A stretch of DNA of 64,000 nucleotides, from positions 1 through 64,000 of the forward strand of contig JAUMUG010000003.1 in assembly GCA_030530775.1 (NCBI GenBank). Direction: 5' to 3'. The DNA comes from Lautropia sp. Its GTDB lineage: Bacteria; Pseudomonadota; Gammaproteobacteria; Burkholderiales; Burkholderiaceae_E. Below are positions 7,392-16,821 of this stretch, piece by piece (position 1 is the stretch's first letter; every line of letters begins with the position of its first letter). The notes beneath the pieces were generated by a model that saw only the letters and a list, made by a program, of their open reading frames with translations, searched no databases and was not told where the DNA came from. The position numbers and the translations under genes are program-made.

Positions 7392-9890
7392 TCAAGGGGA
7401 TGACATGCTCTGGGCTCCGGGACCCTCGGTGGCCGCTGGTGCGTCCAGCCGTTTGCCGTCGTTGTGCAGCTTCTGCTGGACATCGAGGTGGGTGCGATGG
7501 ACCGACAGGACGAAGTCGTGCCAGGGGATGTCGGTGACGGCGATCAGGCCCAGGTGGCCATTTTCGCCATCGAGCCAGCGGCCGGTGACGGGCTGGTCGA
7601 GGTACTGGAACCAGTGGGCGCCGACGAACTGGCGATTGTTCAGCACCGATTCGATCATCCTGCGGTAGGCCGGGCCGCGTTCGGCTTCGGTGGCCACGCT
7701 CATCACGCCAGGCCAGAAGGGGCCGCGATCGCTGGAACCGAAGTGGAATTCGGTCAGAAGCGCCGGCTTGTCGTGGCGGGCGAACTCTTCCGCTTCGAAG
7801 CCTTCGTTCAGGTTCGGGATGTAGAGGTTGAAGCTGACGACATCGCACCAGCGCACGCACGCGGCGACGGCCTCGGGGGTCCTGCTGGCGAAGCGACTGC
7901 CCAGATAGAGATGGTTGGGCGCATGCCGTTCGAGCGCCTTGGCGACCTGTGAGAAGTAAGATTCGGCGTGCAGGCGCAGGAAGGCCGACAGGTCGGCTGC
8001 CACGGCGGGCTGACTGGCATCGGGGCTGCGGTCGGCCGGCCAGGCGGATTCGACATCGGACCAGCTGCCCAGCGGTATCCCCCAGGTTCTGGCCAGCTCG
8101 TTGATGTCGCCATCGTAGCGGTCGCGCAGCATCTGTACCAGCGTCCGTTTGGCGTGCGCTTCGGGCTGGCTGCCATCGGTACGCAGCACGGACAGGGCCA
8201 ATGCGTAGCGTTGCGCCGGATCGGTGGCGGCGCCGTCACCCCAGCCCAGTTCGTTGTCGACGAACCAGCCGATGATCTGGGGGTTCTCCTGCGTGTTGGC
8301 GGTGGCTTTGCGCAGGCTGGTGTCGAGTGCCTTGCCGAAGGCGGGATCGAAGGGGTCGGGGATACCGGCCCACCAGTCGTGTCCGTCGCTGAGCCGGGCG
8401 AAGGGGCCTTCGATATGTACGATGCGGGTGTGCGGCAAACGGGGGTTGGTCAGTGCGGCATGGTCGCTCCAGGCTCCGATGGTGTTGAAGCCCCAGCTCT
8501 TGAGGCGGCGCTGTGCCCGGATGCTCCAGCGCTCGAGCCAGGCGTCACCATCACGACGGTACAGGTTCGCCTGGTAGAAGTCGAACGTGTCCCCTTTCAG
8601 GAAGCGCCGGTTGCGCTGGGCGCCGCTTTCGGCCGGCAGAGTTTCGGTGCTGTCCCGGTTACCCTTGAAGCGCGCCAGTGGTGAGTCCTCGGCGGGCAGC
8701 CATCCGAACTGGAATTCACGCCCCTCCGTGAAAGTCTCACTGTTCTTGCGCTGTACCGCATTGACACCGAGCGAGAAGAAGGGGTTGCCTTCGGGCGTGA
8801 TCAAGATGTGGCGTTGGCTGCCGTCCTTCAGGCTCAGCTTGCCGGTACGGAAATAGCCGGTGCCCTGGGCGGTCTGCTCGATGCCTTGGATACCGCCATA
8901 GCCGTCGAGTGCAGGCAGTTCTTGACCGTTGGCCACGGTCTTGCGTTGGGCGGCCACGGCTTCGTTCAGCCGTTGCTCGTTCTGGTTGACGAAGCTGGCA
9001 AAGGGTTTGAAAGCCTCGCTGGGATCGGGCTTTCTGTCCTTGCCTTTTTTCCTGCGCTCGGCCCGGGCTTTCTGTTTGGCCGTTTTCTCCTCGGCGGGAG
9101 AAGGGTTGCTTTCATGGTACTTGGCCGGCCAGTCCAGACGGGTGTACTGACCCCAGGCGTCGACGATCGCGGTGTAGGCGGTCTGCACTTCATGGCCACC
9201 GTCTTCGGGCAGAAAGATCTTGCCCAGCCGGATTTTCTGTTCGGCATCCGGTGGGGGCATGCCGATGCGGATCTCGGTGATTCTGCTGCGGTTCAAGGCG
9301 CCCTCGGTGGTTTCGATCAGCGCGATGTTTTGTTCGTCCAGTGTCCAGGGCGCCGGCGGGCCGGCACGCATGCCCATCGCCAGCGGTTGGGTCGGAGTCA
9401 ACGGCATGCCCAGACGTACCGGTGGGCCGGGCGGCAGGCCGATGGTGCCGGTCAGCGTCCCACCATCCGCATCGCGCAGCTGCACCAGCAGGGTCACGGG
9501 CCAGGGCATGGCGTTCTGGATATGCATCTGTAGGCTGTGCAGGGCCTTCCAGTCCCAGTTGCCCTGGGTCGGACCGATCGTCAGCCAGGCGGGCTCCTGG
9601 CCGTTCGGGTTCGGCAGAAAGCTCAGCATGGCGAAGCCTTCGTCGTCGCGGGCGCCCAGGCTGATGGCATTGTCGGTACTGGCCTGTAGTTTGAAGGGCA
9701 AGCGATCGCCGGATGCGCCGGGATCTGCCACCAGCTGGGCGGCTGCCGTGGGCAGGTGGGCAGCTGTCAGTAGCGGCAGCAGGCCGATGCCGAATCGCAG
9801 CCAGACAGGGGGGGCACGGCGCGAGCGGCCGCGGGAGGGGGCATCGGTCGGCGTGGTACGACTGGCCTTGCGAACGATGATGTCAGACAT
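7392..9890 (-). CDS. Secreted GH50-like (agarase-type) glycoside hydrolase
   Basis: An 832-residue predicted secreted enzyme. After a basic N-region (SRGRSRRAPPVW) comes a hydrophobic segment (LRFGIGLLPLLTAAHL) and a likely signal cleavage after TAAAQ. Residues about 60-230 form a beta-rich, carbohydrate-binding-like part, followed by a Lys/Glu-rich linker (EEKTAKQKARAERRKKG). The catalytic barrel shows ITPEGNPFFSLGVNAV, SWGFNTIGAWSD, WFVDNELGWG and LLTEFHFGSSDRGPFWPG. In GH50 agarases the Glu of the DNE motif is the acid/base and the Glu of the TEFHFG motif the nucleophile; both are present. The substrate may not be agarose. Start at the ATG giving MSDIIVRKAS; an upstream start would add 34 residues. 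It separates recJ from the ubi genes. Confidence 0.8.
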   Translation of the reverse strand: MSDIIVRKASRTTPTDAPSRGRSRRAPPVWLRFGIGLLPLLTAAHLPTAAAQLVADPGASGDRLPFKLQASTDNAISLGARDDEGFAMLSFLPNPNGQEPAWLTIGPTQGNWDWKALHSLQMHIQNAMPWPVTLLVQLRDADGGTLTGTIGLPPGPPVRLGMPLTPTQPLAMGMRAGPPAPWTLDEQNIALIETTEGALNRSRITEIRIGMPPPDAEQKIRLGKIFLPEDGGHEVQTAYTAIVDAWGQYTRLDWPAKYHESNPSPAEEKTAKQKARAERRKKGKDRKPDPSEAFKPFASFVNQNEQRLNEAVAAQRKTVANGQELPALDGYGGIQGIEQTAQGTGYFRTGKLSLKDGSQRHILITPEGNPFFSLGVNAVQRKNSETFTEGREFQFGWLPAEDSPLARFKGNRDSTETLPAESGAQRNRRFLKGDTFDFYQANLYRRDGDAWLERWSIRAQRRLKSWGFNTIGAWSDHAALTNPRLPHTRIVHIEGPFARLSDGHDWWAGIPDPFDPAFGKALDTSLRKATANTQENPQIIGWFVDNELGWGDGAATDPAQRYALALSVLRTDGSQPEAHAKRTLVQMLRDRYDGDINELARTWGIPLGSWSDVESAWPADRSPDASQPAVAADLSAFLRLHAESYFSQVAKALERHAPNHLYLGSRFASRTPEAVAACVRWCDVVSFNLYIPNLNEGFEAEEFARHDKPALLTEFHFGSSDRGPFWPGVMSVATEAERGPAYRRMIESVLNNRQFVGAHWFQYLDQPVTGRWLDGENGHLGLIAVTDIPWHDFVLSVHRTHLDVQQKLHNDGKRLDAPAATEGPGAQSMSSP

Positions 9891-9988
9891 GTTGAATTCC
9901 GGTTGAATGCTCTCTTTTCTTGGGTTTCGGGGCCTGGTCCCGGCCGGTGTGCGGCTCTGACCGTGCGGGGTGGATCGGGTTTGGCGAA

Positions 9989-11710
9989 TCACCCCGCAAG
10001 GGTCCCGCTGTGTTCCAGTACTTGATCGATCTGCAGGGAGACGGCGTTTTCACCGCGATAGTCGTCACGCTGCAGCCGGTAGGACAGCACGGCTTCGGCG
10101 GGCAGGGCATCGGTACGGCCGAAGAAGATGGCCGGAATACGCAGCCGGGGGCTGTCGCTGGGGCTCAATTCGAGTTTCAGATGGCGATTGTTGATCAGGC
10201 GCTGGGTCAGGACGTTGAAGCGACCGGAGAACAGCGGCGGCGGAAAGCCCTGACCCCAGATCTGGCTGTCCAAAAGCTCGATGGTACTGATATGTAGGGC
10301 ATCCGGGGGCAAAGGCCCATCGGTGGTGACGAAGGGATCGAAAGCGGCCGGGTCGGCCAGGCTGGTGACGGCTTGCTCGAGGGCTGCGCGGAAATCCTCG
10401 AGCCGGTCGGCCGGCAGTGTCAGACCGGCCGCCATGGCGTGGCCACCGAACTTGATCAGCATGCCCGGGTGGCGCTTGTCGACCAGGTCGAGCACGTCGC
10501 GCAGATGCACGCCACGGATCGAGCGGCCCGAGCCACGCAACAGCCCGTCCTGATCGGGGGCGAGTGCGATCGTCGGCCGGTGGTGACGGTCCTTGATCCT
10601 GGAGGCGACCAGTCCGATGATACCGTGGTGCCAGTCCGGGTCGTGGATGACCAGGGTCCGGGTGTTCTCATCCGGCTCACCGATCTGGTGCAGCGCTGCT
10701 TCGCGCATGCTCTGTTCCAGATCGCGACGCTGGACATTGATCTGGTCGAGCTGAGCGGCCAGTTCGTTGGCGCGCTTCATGTCGGGGGCCAGCAGGCATT
10801 CCACGCCGATCGACATGTCGGCCAACCGGCCGGCGGCATTGATGCGCGGGCCGATGGCAAAGCCCAGGTCACCGGCATCCAGCGTGCGGGCGGCTCGCCG
10901 CGCCACCTGCAGCAGTGCACTGATGCCGGGCCGGGCGCGGCCGGCCCGGATGCGGGCCAGCCCTGCGCTGACCAGTACCCGGTTGTTGTGACTGAGTGGC
11001 ACCACATCGGCCACGGTGCCCAGCGCCACCAGGTCGAGCAGCGGTGCCAGCGGTGGCACCGGGTCGGCCAGCAGTCCGGCTTCGCGGCGCAAGCTGCGCA
11101 GTGCGATCAGCACATAAAGCATCACGCCGACGCCGGCCAGGTTCTTGTCGGGAAAAGGGCAGCCGGGCTGGTTCGGGTCGACGATGGCCAGCGCTTCGGG
11201 CAACCGGTCGCCGGGCAGATGGTGGTCGGTGACGACGACCGGCAGGCCGAGGCGGTTGGCATGCTCGACACCCGCGACCGAGGCGATGCCATTGTCGACG
11301 GTGATCAACAGAGCGGGTCGGCCCAGGCGGGGATGAACCAGTGCGGCCTCGACCACTTCCGGGGTCAGGCCGTAGCCGTTTTCGAAGCGGTTGGGCACCA
11401 GGTAGTCGACCATGCCGCCCAGCATCCGCAGCCCTTCGACGGCCAGTGCAATGGCGGTGGCACCGTCACAGTCATAGTCGCCGACGATCAGCATCGGCTC
11501 GCCGGCATCGATGGCCGCGCTGATCCTGGCCACGGCGGCATCCAGGCCCCGCATGCCCATCGGCGGCAGCATGCCGGCCAGTTCCAGATTCATCTGCGCC
11601 GGGTGTCGAATGCCACGGGCGGCCAGTAGGCGTGCCAGAAGTGGGTCGACCCCGGCAGCCAGCAGGGTCTGTCGGGCACGGAGATCGACCGGACGGATGT
11701 TCAATTTCAT
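9989..11710 (-). CDS. recJ: Single-stranded-DNA-specific exonuclease RecJ
   Basis: A 5'-to-3' exonuclease on single-stranded DNA, used in recombinational and mismatch repair. The 573-residue protein contains the DHH phosphoesterase motifs: IVGDYDCDGATAIAL (motif I), LLITVDNGI, VVTDHHLPGD (the DHH motif) and, in the DHHA1 domain, KFGGHAMAAGLTLP. An OB-type C-terminal domain follows. The ATG at 11710 overlaps the stop of the upstream gene as ATGA, so translation is probably coupled. The length matches the family (about 560-580). Confidence 0.95.
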   Translation of the reverse strand: MKLNIRPVDLRARQTLLAAGVDPLLARLLAARGIRHPAQMNLELAGMLPPMGMRGLDAAVARISAAIDAGEPMLIVGDYDCDGATAIALAVEGLRMLGGMVDYLVPNRFENGYGLTPEVVEAALVHPRLGRPALLITVDNGIASVAGVEHANRLGLPVVVTDHHLPGDRLPEALAIVDPNQPGCPFPDKNLAGVGVMLYVLIALRSLRREAGLLADPVPPLAPLLDLVALGTVADVVPLSHNNRVLVSAGLARIRAGRARPGISALLQVARRAARTLDAGDLGFAIGPRINAAGRLADMSIGVECLLAPDMKRANELAAQLDQINVQRRDLEQSMREAALHQIGEPDENTRTLVIHDPDWHHGIIGLVASRIKDRHHRPTIALAPDQDGLLRGSGRSIRGVHLRDVLDLVDKRHPGMLIKFGGHAMAAGLTLPADRLEDFRAALEQAVTSLADPAAFDPFVTTDGPLPPDALHISTIELLDSQIWGQGFPPPLFSGRFNVLTQRLINNRHLKLELSPSDSPRLRIPAIFFGRTDALPAEAVLSYRLQRDDYRGENAVSLQIDQVLEHSGTLAG

Positions 11711-13107
11711 GCCGTTTCCGAAGTCTCTGAAAAAAGCAGACGCAGGGTCTGGGCCGGGCCAGAGTCGGTTGTGCGGAGGCGACGCGGGATGTCGGCGTGA
11801 TTGGCACCTCCGCTCATCGTATCCGTGGCTGTTCCTCCGTTGGCCAGACCGTTGCTGCCTTTGCCAGGGCGCTGTCGGGCCGTATGCAGACCCGACGCCA
11901 TCAGGGGAGTGCCGGTCTGCCTGACGTTGGTCCGGCCGGATCGGCTGCGCCACCATTGTCTCAGATGACCGATCAGGCCGGTGCCGGGCTGTGAGCTTCC
12001 TGCGCGGGCGGCCGCATCTGCGGCCGCGGCCACGGCTGTTGGCACGGCCTGGCTTCCTGGCGCGAACAGCCAGCGGGCCTGATGTTCGCCGGTCAGCAGG
12101 CAGGCGAATCGTTTCGGGTCACTGTCTGCGTACAGTCGATCGAGGCAGGGCAGCTGCTGTCGCCAGCCGTTCAGATCGTATTGCAGGCGGGGGTTCAGAA
12201 AGCGCTCGTCCAGTGTCAGGCCATGGGTGTGGGCCAGATCTTCGGTGCGCCAGATGGCATCGGGCGGAACCGGCCCGGCCAGCCAGACGGCGTTGACCGG
12301 CGGATCGTCGTCCCCGGGGCCGCTCAGCCGATGCCAGTTCATCTGGATTTCATTGAGCAGCCTGCGAAAGCGCCTGGCATCGGGCCCCGCAGGCAACAGC
12401 GCATCGATGTGCCGTGCACCGACGGCTTCGATCGCCGTGCATCGTAATTGCCAGTCGGTCTGCGGCTCGAGCGGTTTCAGCAACCAGCAGTCGGGTGTCA
12501 GCGGATCGACCGCAAAGCCGTCCTCGGCCAGCAGCGGTCTGATCGACGCCACCAGTCGCTCGGCGGTTTGCGCATCCAGTCGCCGGCCGGCCTGTGCGTC
12601 CATCACGATACTGTCGGTGGTGGGGTGCAGTTTGACCGGGTACAGCAGCCACCGGTTGCCAGGGACCTGTGTCTGCCTGGGGCCGCTCTCCGAGGATGAA
12701 TCCGGATTCCGATCCGGATCAGAATTCGAGCCCGAGATCGTGCACGTCGGTTCTGTCGCGGGCCGTGTCAGAATCAATCGCCGGACCGCACCGACCGCAT
12801 GGGCCGACAATTGCAGCGTTACAAAGGGGGGCCGAGTGGCAAGCCACCGATCGTGTGCCCAGGCGGGTACGGGCTCCGACTGCATGGCCTGCACGTCGGG
12901 CAGCGGCTGATCGGCCATTCGCAGAGCGCCGCCACGCAACGCGGCGGCGATCGTCGGCAGATCGGTGTCGAGCGGCTGACCGGCAAGCCAGTGGTCGGGC
13001 AGCAGGGCGCCGGGCAACAGGCGGATGGGGGCAGGGGAAGCGTTCACCGCGCTATTGTAGGGGCGCGCAGCCGCTCCGTTCACACGTAACCGGTATTCTG
13101 GATTCAT
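11707..13107 (-). CDS. COG4255 / RpfE-type conserved protein upstream of recJ
   Basis: Conserved protein of unknown biochemical role, usually found just upstream of recJ in betaproteobacteria and sometimes labelled regulatory protein RpfE-type. Family marks include IRLLPGALLPDHW at the N-terminus, LLAEDGFAVDPLTPDCWLLK in the middle, and RRLLNEIQMNWH followed by VNAVWLAGPV, which resembles the family's RRLLNEIQMLLH...INSLWLWG. The first 21 residues look unrelated, and the GTG at 13044 (VNASPAPIRLL) may be the real start. Residues about 125-150 form a Ser/Asp-rich low-complexity insert, and about 385-450 are low-complexity. The stop overlaps the recJ start. Function not known. Confidence 0.75.
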   Translation of the reverse strand: MNPEYRLRVNGAAARPYNSAVNASPAPIRLLPGALLPDHWLAGQPLDTDLPTIAAALRGGALRMADQPLPDVQAMQSEPVPAWAHDRWLATRPPFVTLQLSAHAVGAVRRLILTRPATEPTCTISGSNSDPDRNPDSSSESGPRQTQVPGNRWLLYPVKLHPTTDSIVMDAQAGRRLDAQTAERLVASIRPLLAEDGFAVDPLTPDCWLLKPLEPQTDWQLRCTAIEAVGARHIDALLPAGPDARRFRRLLNEIQMNWHRLSGPGDDDPPVNAVWLAGPVPPDAIWRTEDLAHTHGLTLDERFLNPRLQYDLNGWRQQLPCLDRLYADSDPKRFACLLTGEHQARWLFAPGSQAVPTAVAAAADAAARAGSSQPGTGLIGHLRQWWRSRSGRTNVRQTGTPLMASGLHTARQRPGKGSNGLANGGTATDTMSGGANHADIPRRLRTTDSGPAQTLRLLFSETSETA

Positions 13108-13513
13108 GCCGTCCGAGTCCGAGTAGCAGAAAGCTTTCCGGGGAGCCGATCTTCCGGGAGAGCCGAACGGTTGCGTTCCGGGTGATCAGAAACCCGCTGG
13201 GGGTCATAGAATACGGAAATGAGGACACGGCCCTACCGAATCCTGAAGCTATGGCACACTGCCGGTTTGGGAATGCGGTTCGATGGGCTGGCCGCAGCAT
13301 ACGCCGACGGTGAGCGTGGGTTGCCGTGGGTGCCGCCTTTCCGGACGGGGCCGCGCCCATGGGCCGCCCATGACCGTGTGGCAGTGTGGCAGGCGTCGTG
13401 GGCAGGAACGGGGGCAGCGCGCCCGTGAGGCCGATTCGCTGCCGGTGAGCTTTCCGTGCTCCAAGCGCCCCGACCGGCTTTCCCGGCCTTTTTCCAGTGG
13501 ATGGAGTGTTGCG
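13108..13513. other. Divergent intergenic region, COG4255 gene / lolC
   Basis: 406 bases between divergently transcribed genes, which must hold both promoters. No convincing paired -35/-10 boxes are seen; TAGAAT at 13207-13212 is a lone -10 candidate. No conserved protein-coding sequence is evident. The lolC frame stays open upstream, but its codons do not resemble LolC. Confidence 0.5.
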
Positions 13514-14767
13514 TTGCTTTCTCCTTTTGAGTGGTTCGTAGGCACGCGCTATACGCGCAGCGGTCGCCGTGCCGGACAGAAGAATGGTTTCATTTCCTTC
13601 ATTTCGGCGCTGTCGGTGGCAGGCATCGCCCTGGGCGTGGCGGCACTGATCATCGTGATGTCGGTGATGAACGGCTTTCAGAAAGAGGTCCGTGACCGCA
13701 TGCTGTCGGTGCTGTCGCATATCGAGGTCTACAGTGTCGATGGAACGATGGATTGGCGGCCGTTGGCCGAGCGTCTGAAAGGCGAGCCACATATCCTCGG
13801 CGTGGCTCCCTTCGTGTCGGGGCAGGTGGTGCTGACCCGTGATCAGACCGTGCGTGGCGCACTGGTGCGCGGCGTCGATCCGGCGGCTGAACCGAGTGTG
13901 TCCGAGGTGGGCGAGCAGGTGGTGTCCGGCAGCCTGAGCGATCTGAAACCGGGTGAGTTCGGCATCGTCATCGGCCGGGTGATGGCGAGTCAGCTGGGGC
14001 TGTTCGAAGGTGACCGGCTGGCGCTGATTGCGCCGCACGGCACCGTTACCCCGGCCGGCGTCACGCCTCGGATGAAACAATTTACCGTGCGCGGTATTTT
14101 CGAGTCGGGCCACTATGAATACGACAGTACGCTGATCCTGATGAATCTGGAGGATGCGGGCGTGTTCTTTCGTACCGGTGGTCCGATGGGGGTACGGCTG
14201 AAGACCGATGACATGCAGCAGGCGCCGGCCATCGGCCGTCAGCTGCAGTCCGGCTTGGGTGGAAACTACCAGGTGCGTGACTGGTCGTTGGAAAACAGGG
14301 TCTGGTTTGCCGCCGTGCAGGTCGAAAAACGGATGATGTTCATCATCCTGACCCTGATCATCGCTGTGGCGGCCTTCAATCTGGTGTCGATGCTGGTGAT
14401 GACTGTGACCGACAAGCGGGCCGACATCGCCATCCTGCGCACGTTGGGCGCTTCGTCGCGCTCGATCCTGTCGATCTTCATGGTGCAGGGGTCGTTGGTG
14501 GGCATCCTGGGTACTTTCGTCGGGGTGGCACTCGGGGTCCTGGTGGCGCTCAACATCGGTCCGGTCATCGGGCTCTTCGAACAACTGTTCGGCTTTCGGC
14601 TGCTGCCACCGGGTATCTATGTGATCTCGGCACTGCCGAGTGATCTGCGCTGGGCCGATGTCAGCTGGGTGGCGATCATCTCCTGCCTGCTGGCGCTGTT
14701 GGCCACCATCTATCCCAGCCTGCGCGCTGCGGCCGTTCGGCCCGCCGAGGCGTTACGCTACGAATGA
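13514..14767 (+). CDS. lolC: Lipoprotein-releasing ABC permease LolC/LolE
   Basis: Inner-membrane permease of the LolCDE complex, which detaches outer-membrane lipoproteins from the inner membrane and hands them to LolA. The sequence begins [19 protein letters not shown] and contains the first membrane helix ([21 protein letters not shown]), a large periplasmic domain (about residues 50-270) and three further helices ([56 protein letters not shown]). The C-terminus [13 protein letters not shown] is typical. The TTG at 13514 is preferred: GGAG at 13503-13506 lies seven bases before it, and the resulting 417 residues match the family. Its stop overlaps the next start (ATGA). Many betaproteobacteria have one such permease forming a homodimer. 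Confidence 0.93.
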   Translation: MLSPFEWFVGTRYTRSGRRAGQKNGFISFISALSVAGIALGVAALIIVMSVMNGFQKEVRDRMLSVLSHIEVYSVDGTMDWRPLAERLKGEPHILGVAPFVSGQVVLTRDQTVRGALVRGVDPAAEPSVSEVGEQVVSGSLSDLKPGEFGIVIGRVMASQLGLFEGDRLALIAPHGTVTPAGVTPRMKQFTVRGIFESGHYEYDSTLILMNLEDAGVFFRTGGPMGVRLKTDDMQQAPAIGRQLQSGLGGNYQVRDWSLENRVWFAAVQVEKRMMFIILTLIIAVAAFNLVSMLVMTVTDKRADIAILRTLGASSRSILSIFMVQGSLVGILGTFVGVALGVLVALNIGPVIGLFEQLFGFRLLPPGIYVISALPSDLRWADVSWVAIISCLLALLATIYPSLRAAAVRPAEALRYE

Positions 14768-15912
14768 ATCTGAAGCAATTGATGAGTCTGAAGCTCCTGA
14801 TGGCCCGGTTGGCGTGGTGGCCGACGGGCATACGTCGCGTAGGGCTGATCGGCGGCAAACCGGTGGTACCGGATTGCTTTGTGCCGGTCTGCCGTCTCAT
14901 GCCATTCGCGTCGGGACCGGGAATGCCGGAGCTGGAAATCGGCCATGGACCGTGCTCGATCGAGCGGTTCTTCATCCGCGGAGAGTCTTTCAGCCGTGGT
15001 GATTCCTTGACCCGAGGTCCTGGAGTCATCATCTCTGCGCTGGCGCGCGTTCCCGCCCTCCGTCCGCTCGTGACAGCCGTGTCCCCGTCTGCATCGAATA
15101 CTGCGTCTGCATCGGTTTTCTCGTCTACCATGGTATCGACTTCACCCGACCCCGGTCATTCCGCCGCTTTGGATTCCTCTGCCGTGGAGGATGCGGCCTC
15201 GGCGCAACCGCGCACCGACGCCGCCGGGCGGCGTTCCGAGCTCGTGCTCGCCTGTCAGGGGCTGGGCAAACGATACCAGCAGGGCGATCGGGGCATCGAC
15301 ATTCTGCGGGGTGTCGATTTCCAGGTGACTGCCGGAGAGGTGGTGGCCATCGTCGGCGCCTCCGGCTCGGGCAAGAGCACGCTGCTGCATCTGCTGGGGG
15401 GGCTGGACCAGCCATCGGCGGGCTGGGTGAGTGTGGCCGGACAGCGGCTGGACAGGCTCGGTGAGACCGAACGTGGCCGCCTGCGCAACCAGAAGCTTGG
15501 TTTCGTCTACCAGTTCCATCATCTGCTCGGCGAGTTCAGTGCCATCGAGAACGTGGCGATGCCGCTGCTGATCAGGGGCCGGAGCCATACCGAGGCCCAG
15601 GCGGCGGCGCACGAGATGCTGGCGCAGGTGGGTCTGGCCGAGCGCGGTACACACCGGCCCGGTGAGCTGTCGGGTGGTGAGCGCCAGCGGGTGGCGCTGG
15701 CCCGTGCCCTGGTGACGAAGCCTTGCTGTGTGCTGGCCGATGAGCCCACCGGCAATCTGGATGCCAAGACGGCTGCCGGAGTGTTTCGGCTGCTGCAGAG
15801 CCTGACCCGACAGTCCGGCACGGCAGTGGTGCTCGTGACCCATGACATGGATCTGGCTGCCCGTGCCGATCGGCGTGTTACCCTGAAAGAGGGGGTCCTG
15901 CTGGACCTGTGA
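14764..15912 (+). CDS. lolD: Lipoprotein-releasing ABC ATPase LolD, with odd N-terminal extension
   Basis: ATPase that powers lipoprotein release with LolC. The core has Walker A ([18 protein letters not shown]), the LolD-type segment [21 protein letters not shown], the ABC signature [15 protein letters not shown] and Walker B ([15 protein letters not shown]). A normal LolD has about 225-235 residues, and the core begins at [16 protein letters not shown]. From the ATG at 14764 the product would have 382 residues, with about 155 unmatched residues in front. That ATG overlaps the lolC stop as ATGA, favouring coupled initiation. An in-frame ATG at 15130 would give a 260-residue protein but has no clear ribosome site. 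The true start is unresolved. Confidence 0.9.
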   Translation: MNLKQLMSLKLLMARLAWWPTGIRRVGLIGGKPVVPDCFVPVCRLMPFASGPGMPELEIGHGPCSIERFFIRGESFSRGDSLTRGPGVIISALARVPALRPLVTAVSPSASNTASASVFSSTMVSTSPDPGHSAALDSSAVEDAASAQPRTDAAGRRSELVLACQGLGKRYQQGDRGIDILRGVDFQVTAGEVVAIVGASGSGKSTLLHLLGGLDQPSAGWVSVAGQRLDRLGETERGRLRNQKLGFVYQFHHLLGEFSAIENVAMPLLIRGRSHTEAQAAAHEMLAQVGLAERGTHRPGELSGGERQRVALARALVTKPCCVLADEPTGNLDAKTAAGVFRLLQSLTRQSGTAVVLVTHDMDLAARADRRVTLKEGVLLDL

Positions 15913-16691
15913 GCATGTTGATCGATACCCATTGCCACCTGGACGCACCGGCATTCGATCCGGATCGGATCGAGGTACTGACCCGGGCACAGGCGCTCGG
16001 CGTTGCGGCGATCGTGCTGCCCGCGGTCTCCCGTGCCAACTGGACGGCCGTGCAGCAGCTGGCCGAGCAGCATCCGGGGCTGTATTTTGCGCTGGGCATT
16101 CACCCGCTCTACGTCGATCAGGCTGTCGATGGAGATCTGCAGGTGCTGCGGCAGCGAGTCGAAGCGGTGCGGACGCACCCACGCTTCGTCGGTGTCGGTG
16201 AGATCGGACTGGATTTCTTTGTATCGGGCCTGGATCTGGAACGACAGCAGCGCTTTTTCGATGAGCAACTGCGGCTGGCCCGCGACTTCGAATTGCCGGT
16301 GATTCTGCACAGCCGGCGGGCCGTCGATGCGGTGACACGACAGTTGCGACGGTTCCGGCCGCCTTCGGGCATTGCACATGCCTTCAACGGAAGCCGACAG
16401 CAGGCCGGGCATCTGATCGGGCTGAACATGGCGCTGGGTTTTGGCGGGGCCATGACTTTCGAGCGTGCCCGCAACATCCGCCGCTTGGCCAGCGAGCTGC
16501 CGGTCGAGGCGCTGGTGCTGGAAACGGATGCGCCCGATATTCCGCCGGCATGGGCTCATCCAGGCCGCAACGAACCCACCGAGCTGCCGCGGATCGTGGC
16601 CATGATGGCCCGGTTGCGGGGCATCGATACCGTCGATCTGGTCGGGGTCAGTGGCCAGAATGCACGCCGGGTTTTGCCCGGGTTGAGTTAA
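15909..16691 (+). CDS. TatD-family metal-dependent DNase
   Basis: A 260-residue hydrolase with the TatD TIM-barrel metal sites: [13 protein letters not shown] at the N-terminus, [10 protein letters not shown] (metal Glu), [10 protein letters not shown] (His), IAHAFNGS (His) and [12 protein letters not shown] (Asp). Closest in style to the YjjV branch. TatD enzymes act as 3'-5' DNases or RNases; the physiological substrate is not settled. Translation starts at the GTG at 15909, overlapping the lolD stop, or at the ATG at 15915 (MLIDTHCH). It closes a tightly coupled lolC-lolD-tatD run. Confidence 0.9.
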   Translation: MSMLIDTHCHLDAPAFDPDRIEVLTRAQALGVAAIVLPAVSRANWTAVQQLAEQHPGLYFALGIHPLYVDQAVDGDLQVLRQRVEAVRTHPRFVGVGEIGLDFFVSGLDLERQQRFFDEQLRLARDFELPVILHSRRAVDAVTRQLRRFRPPSGIAHAFNGSRQQAGHLIGLNMALGFGGAMTFERARNIRRLASELPVEALVLETDAPDIPPAWAHPGRNEPTELPRIVAMMARLRGIDTVDLVGVSGQNARRVLPGLS

Positions 16692-16821
16692 AGTACCCTG
16701 ATCTTTAGTGGGCTGATCTGTCGGAATAGTGCAAAACAGCACTGTAACTTTTATCACAGCCGCTGTCGTCCAGCACCCATAAGATCGTGCTTGCTATCTG
16801 ATCCAACCCTGGGGGCATGAA

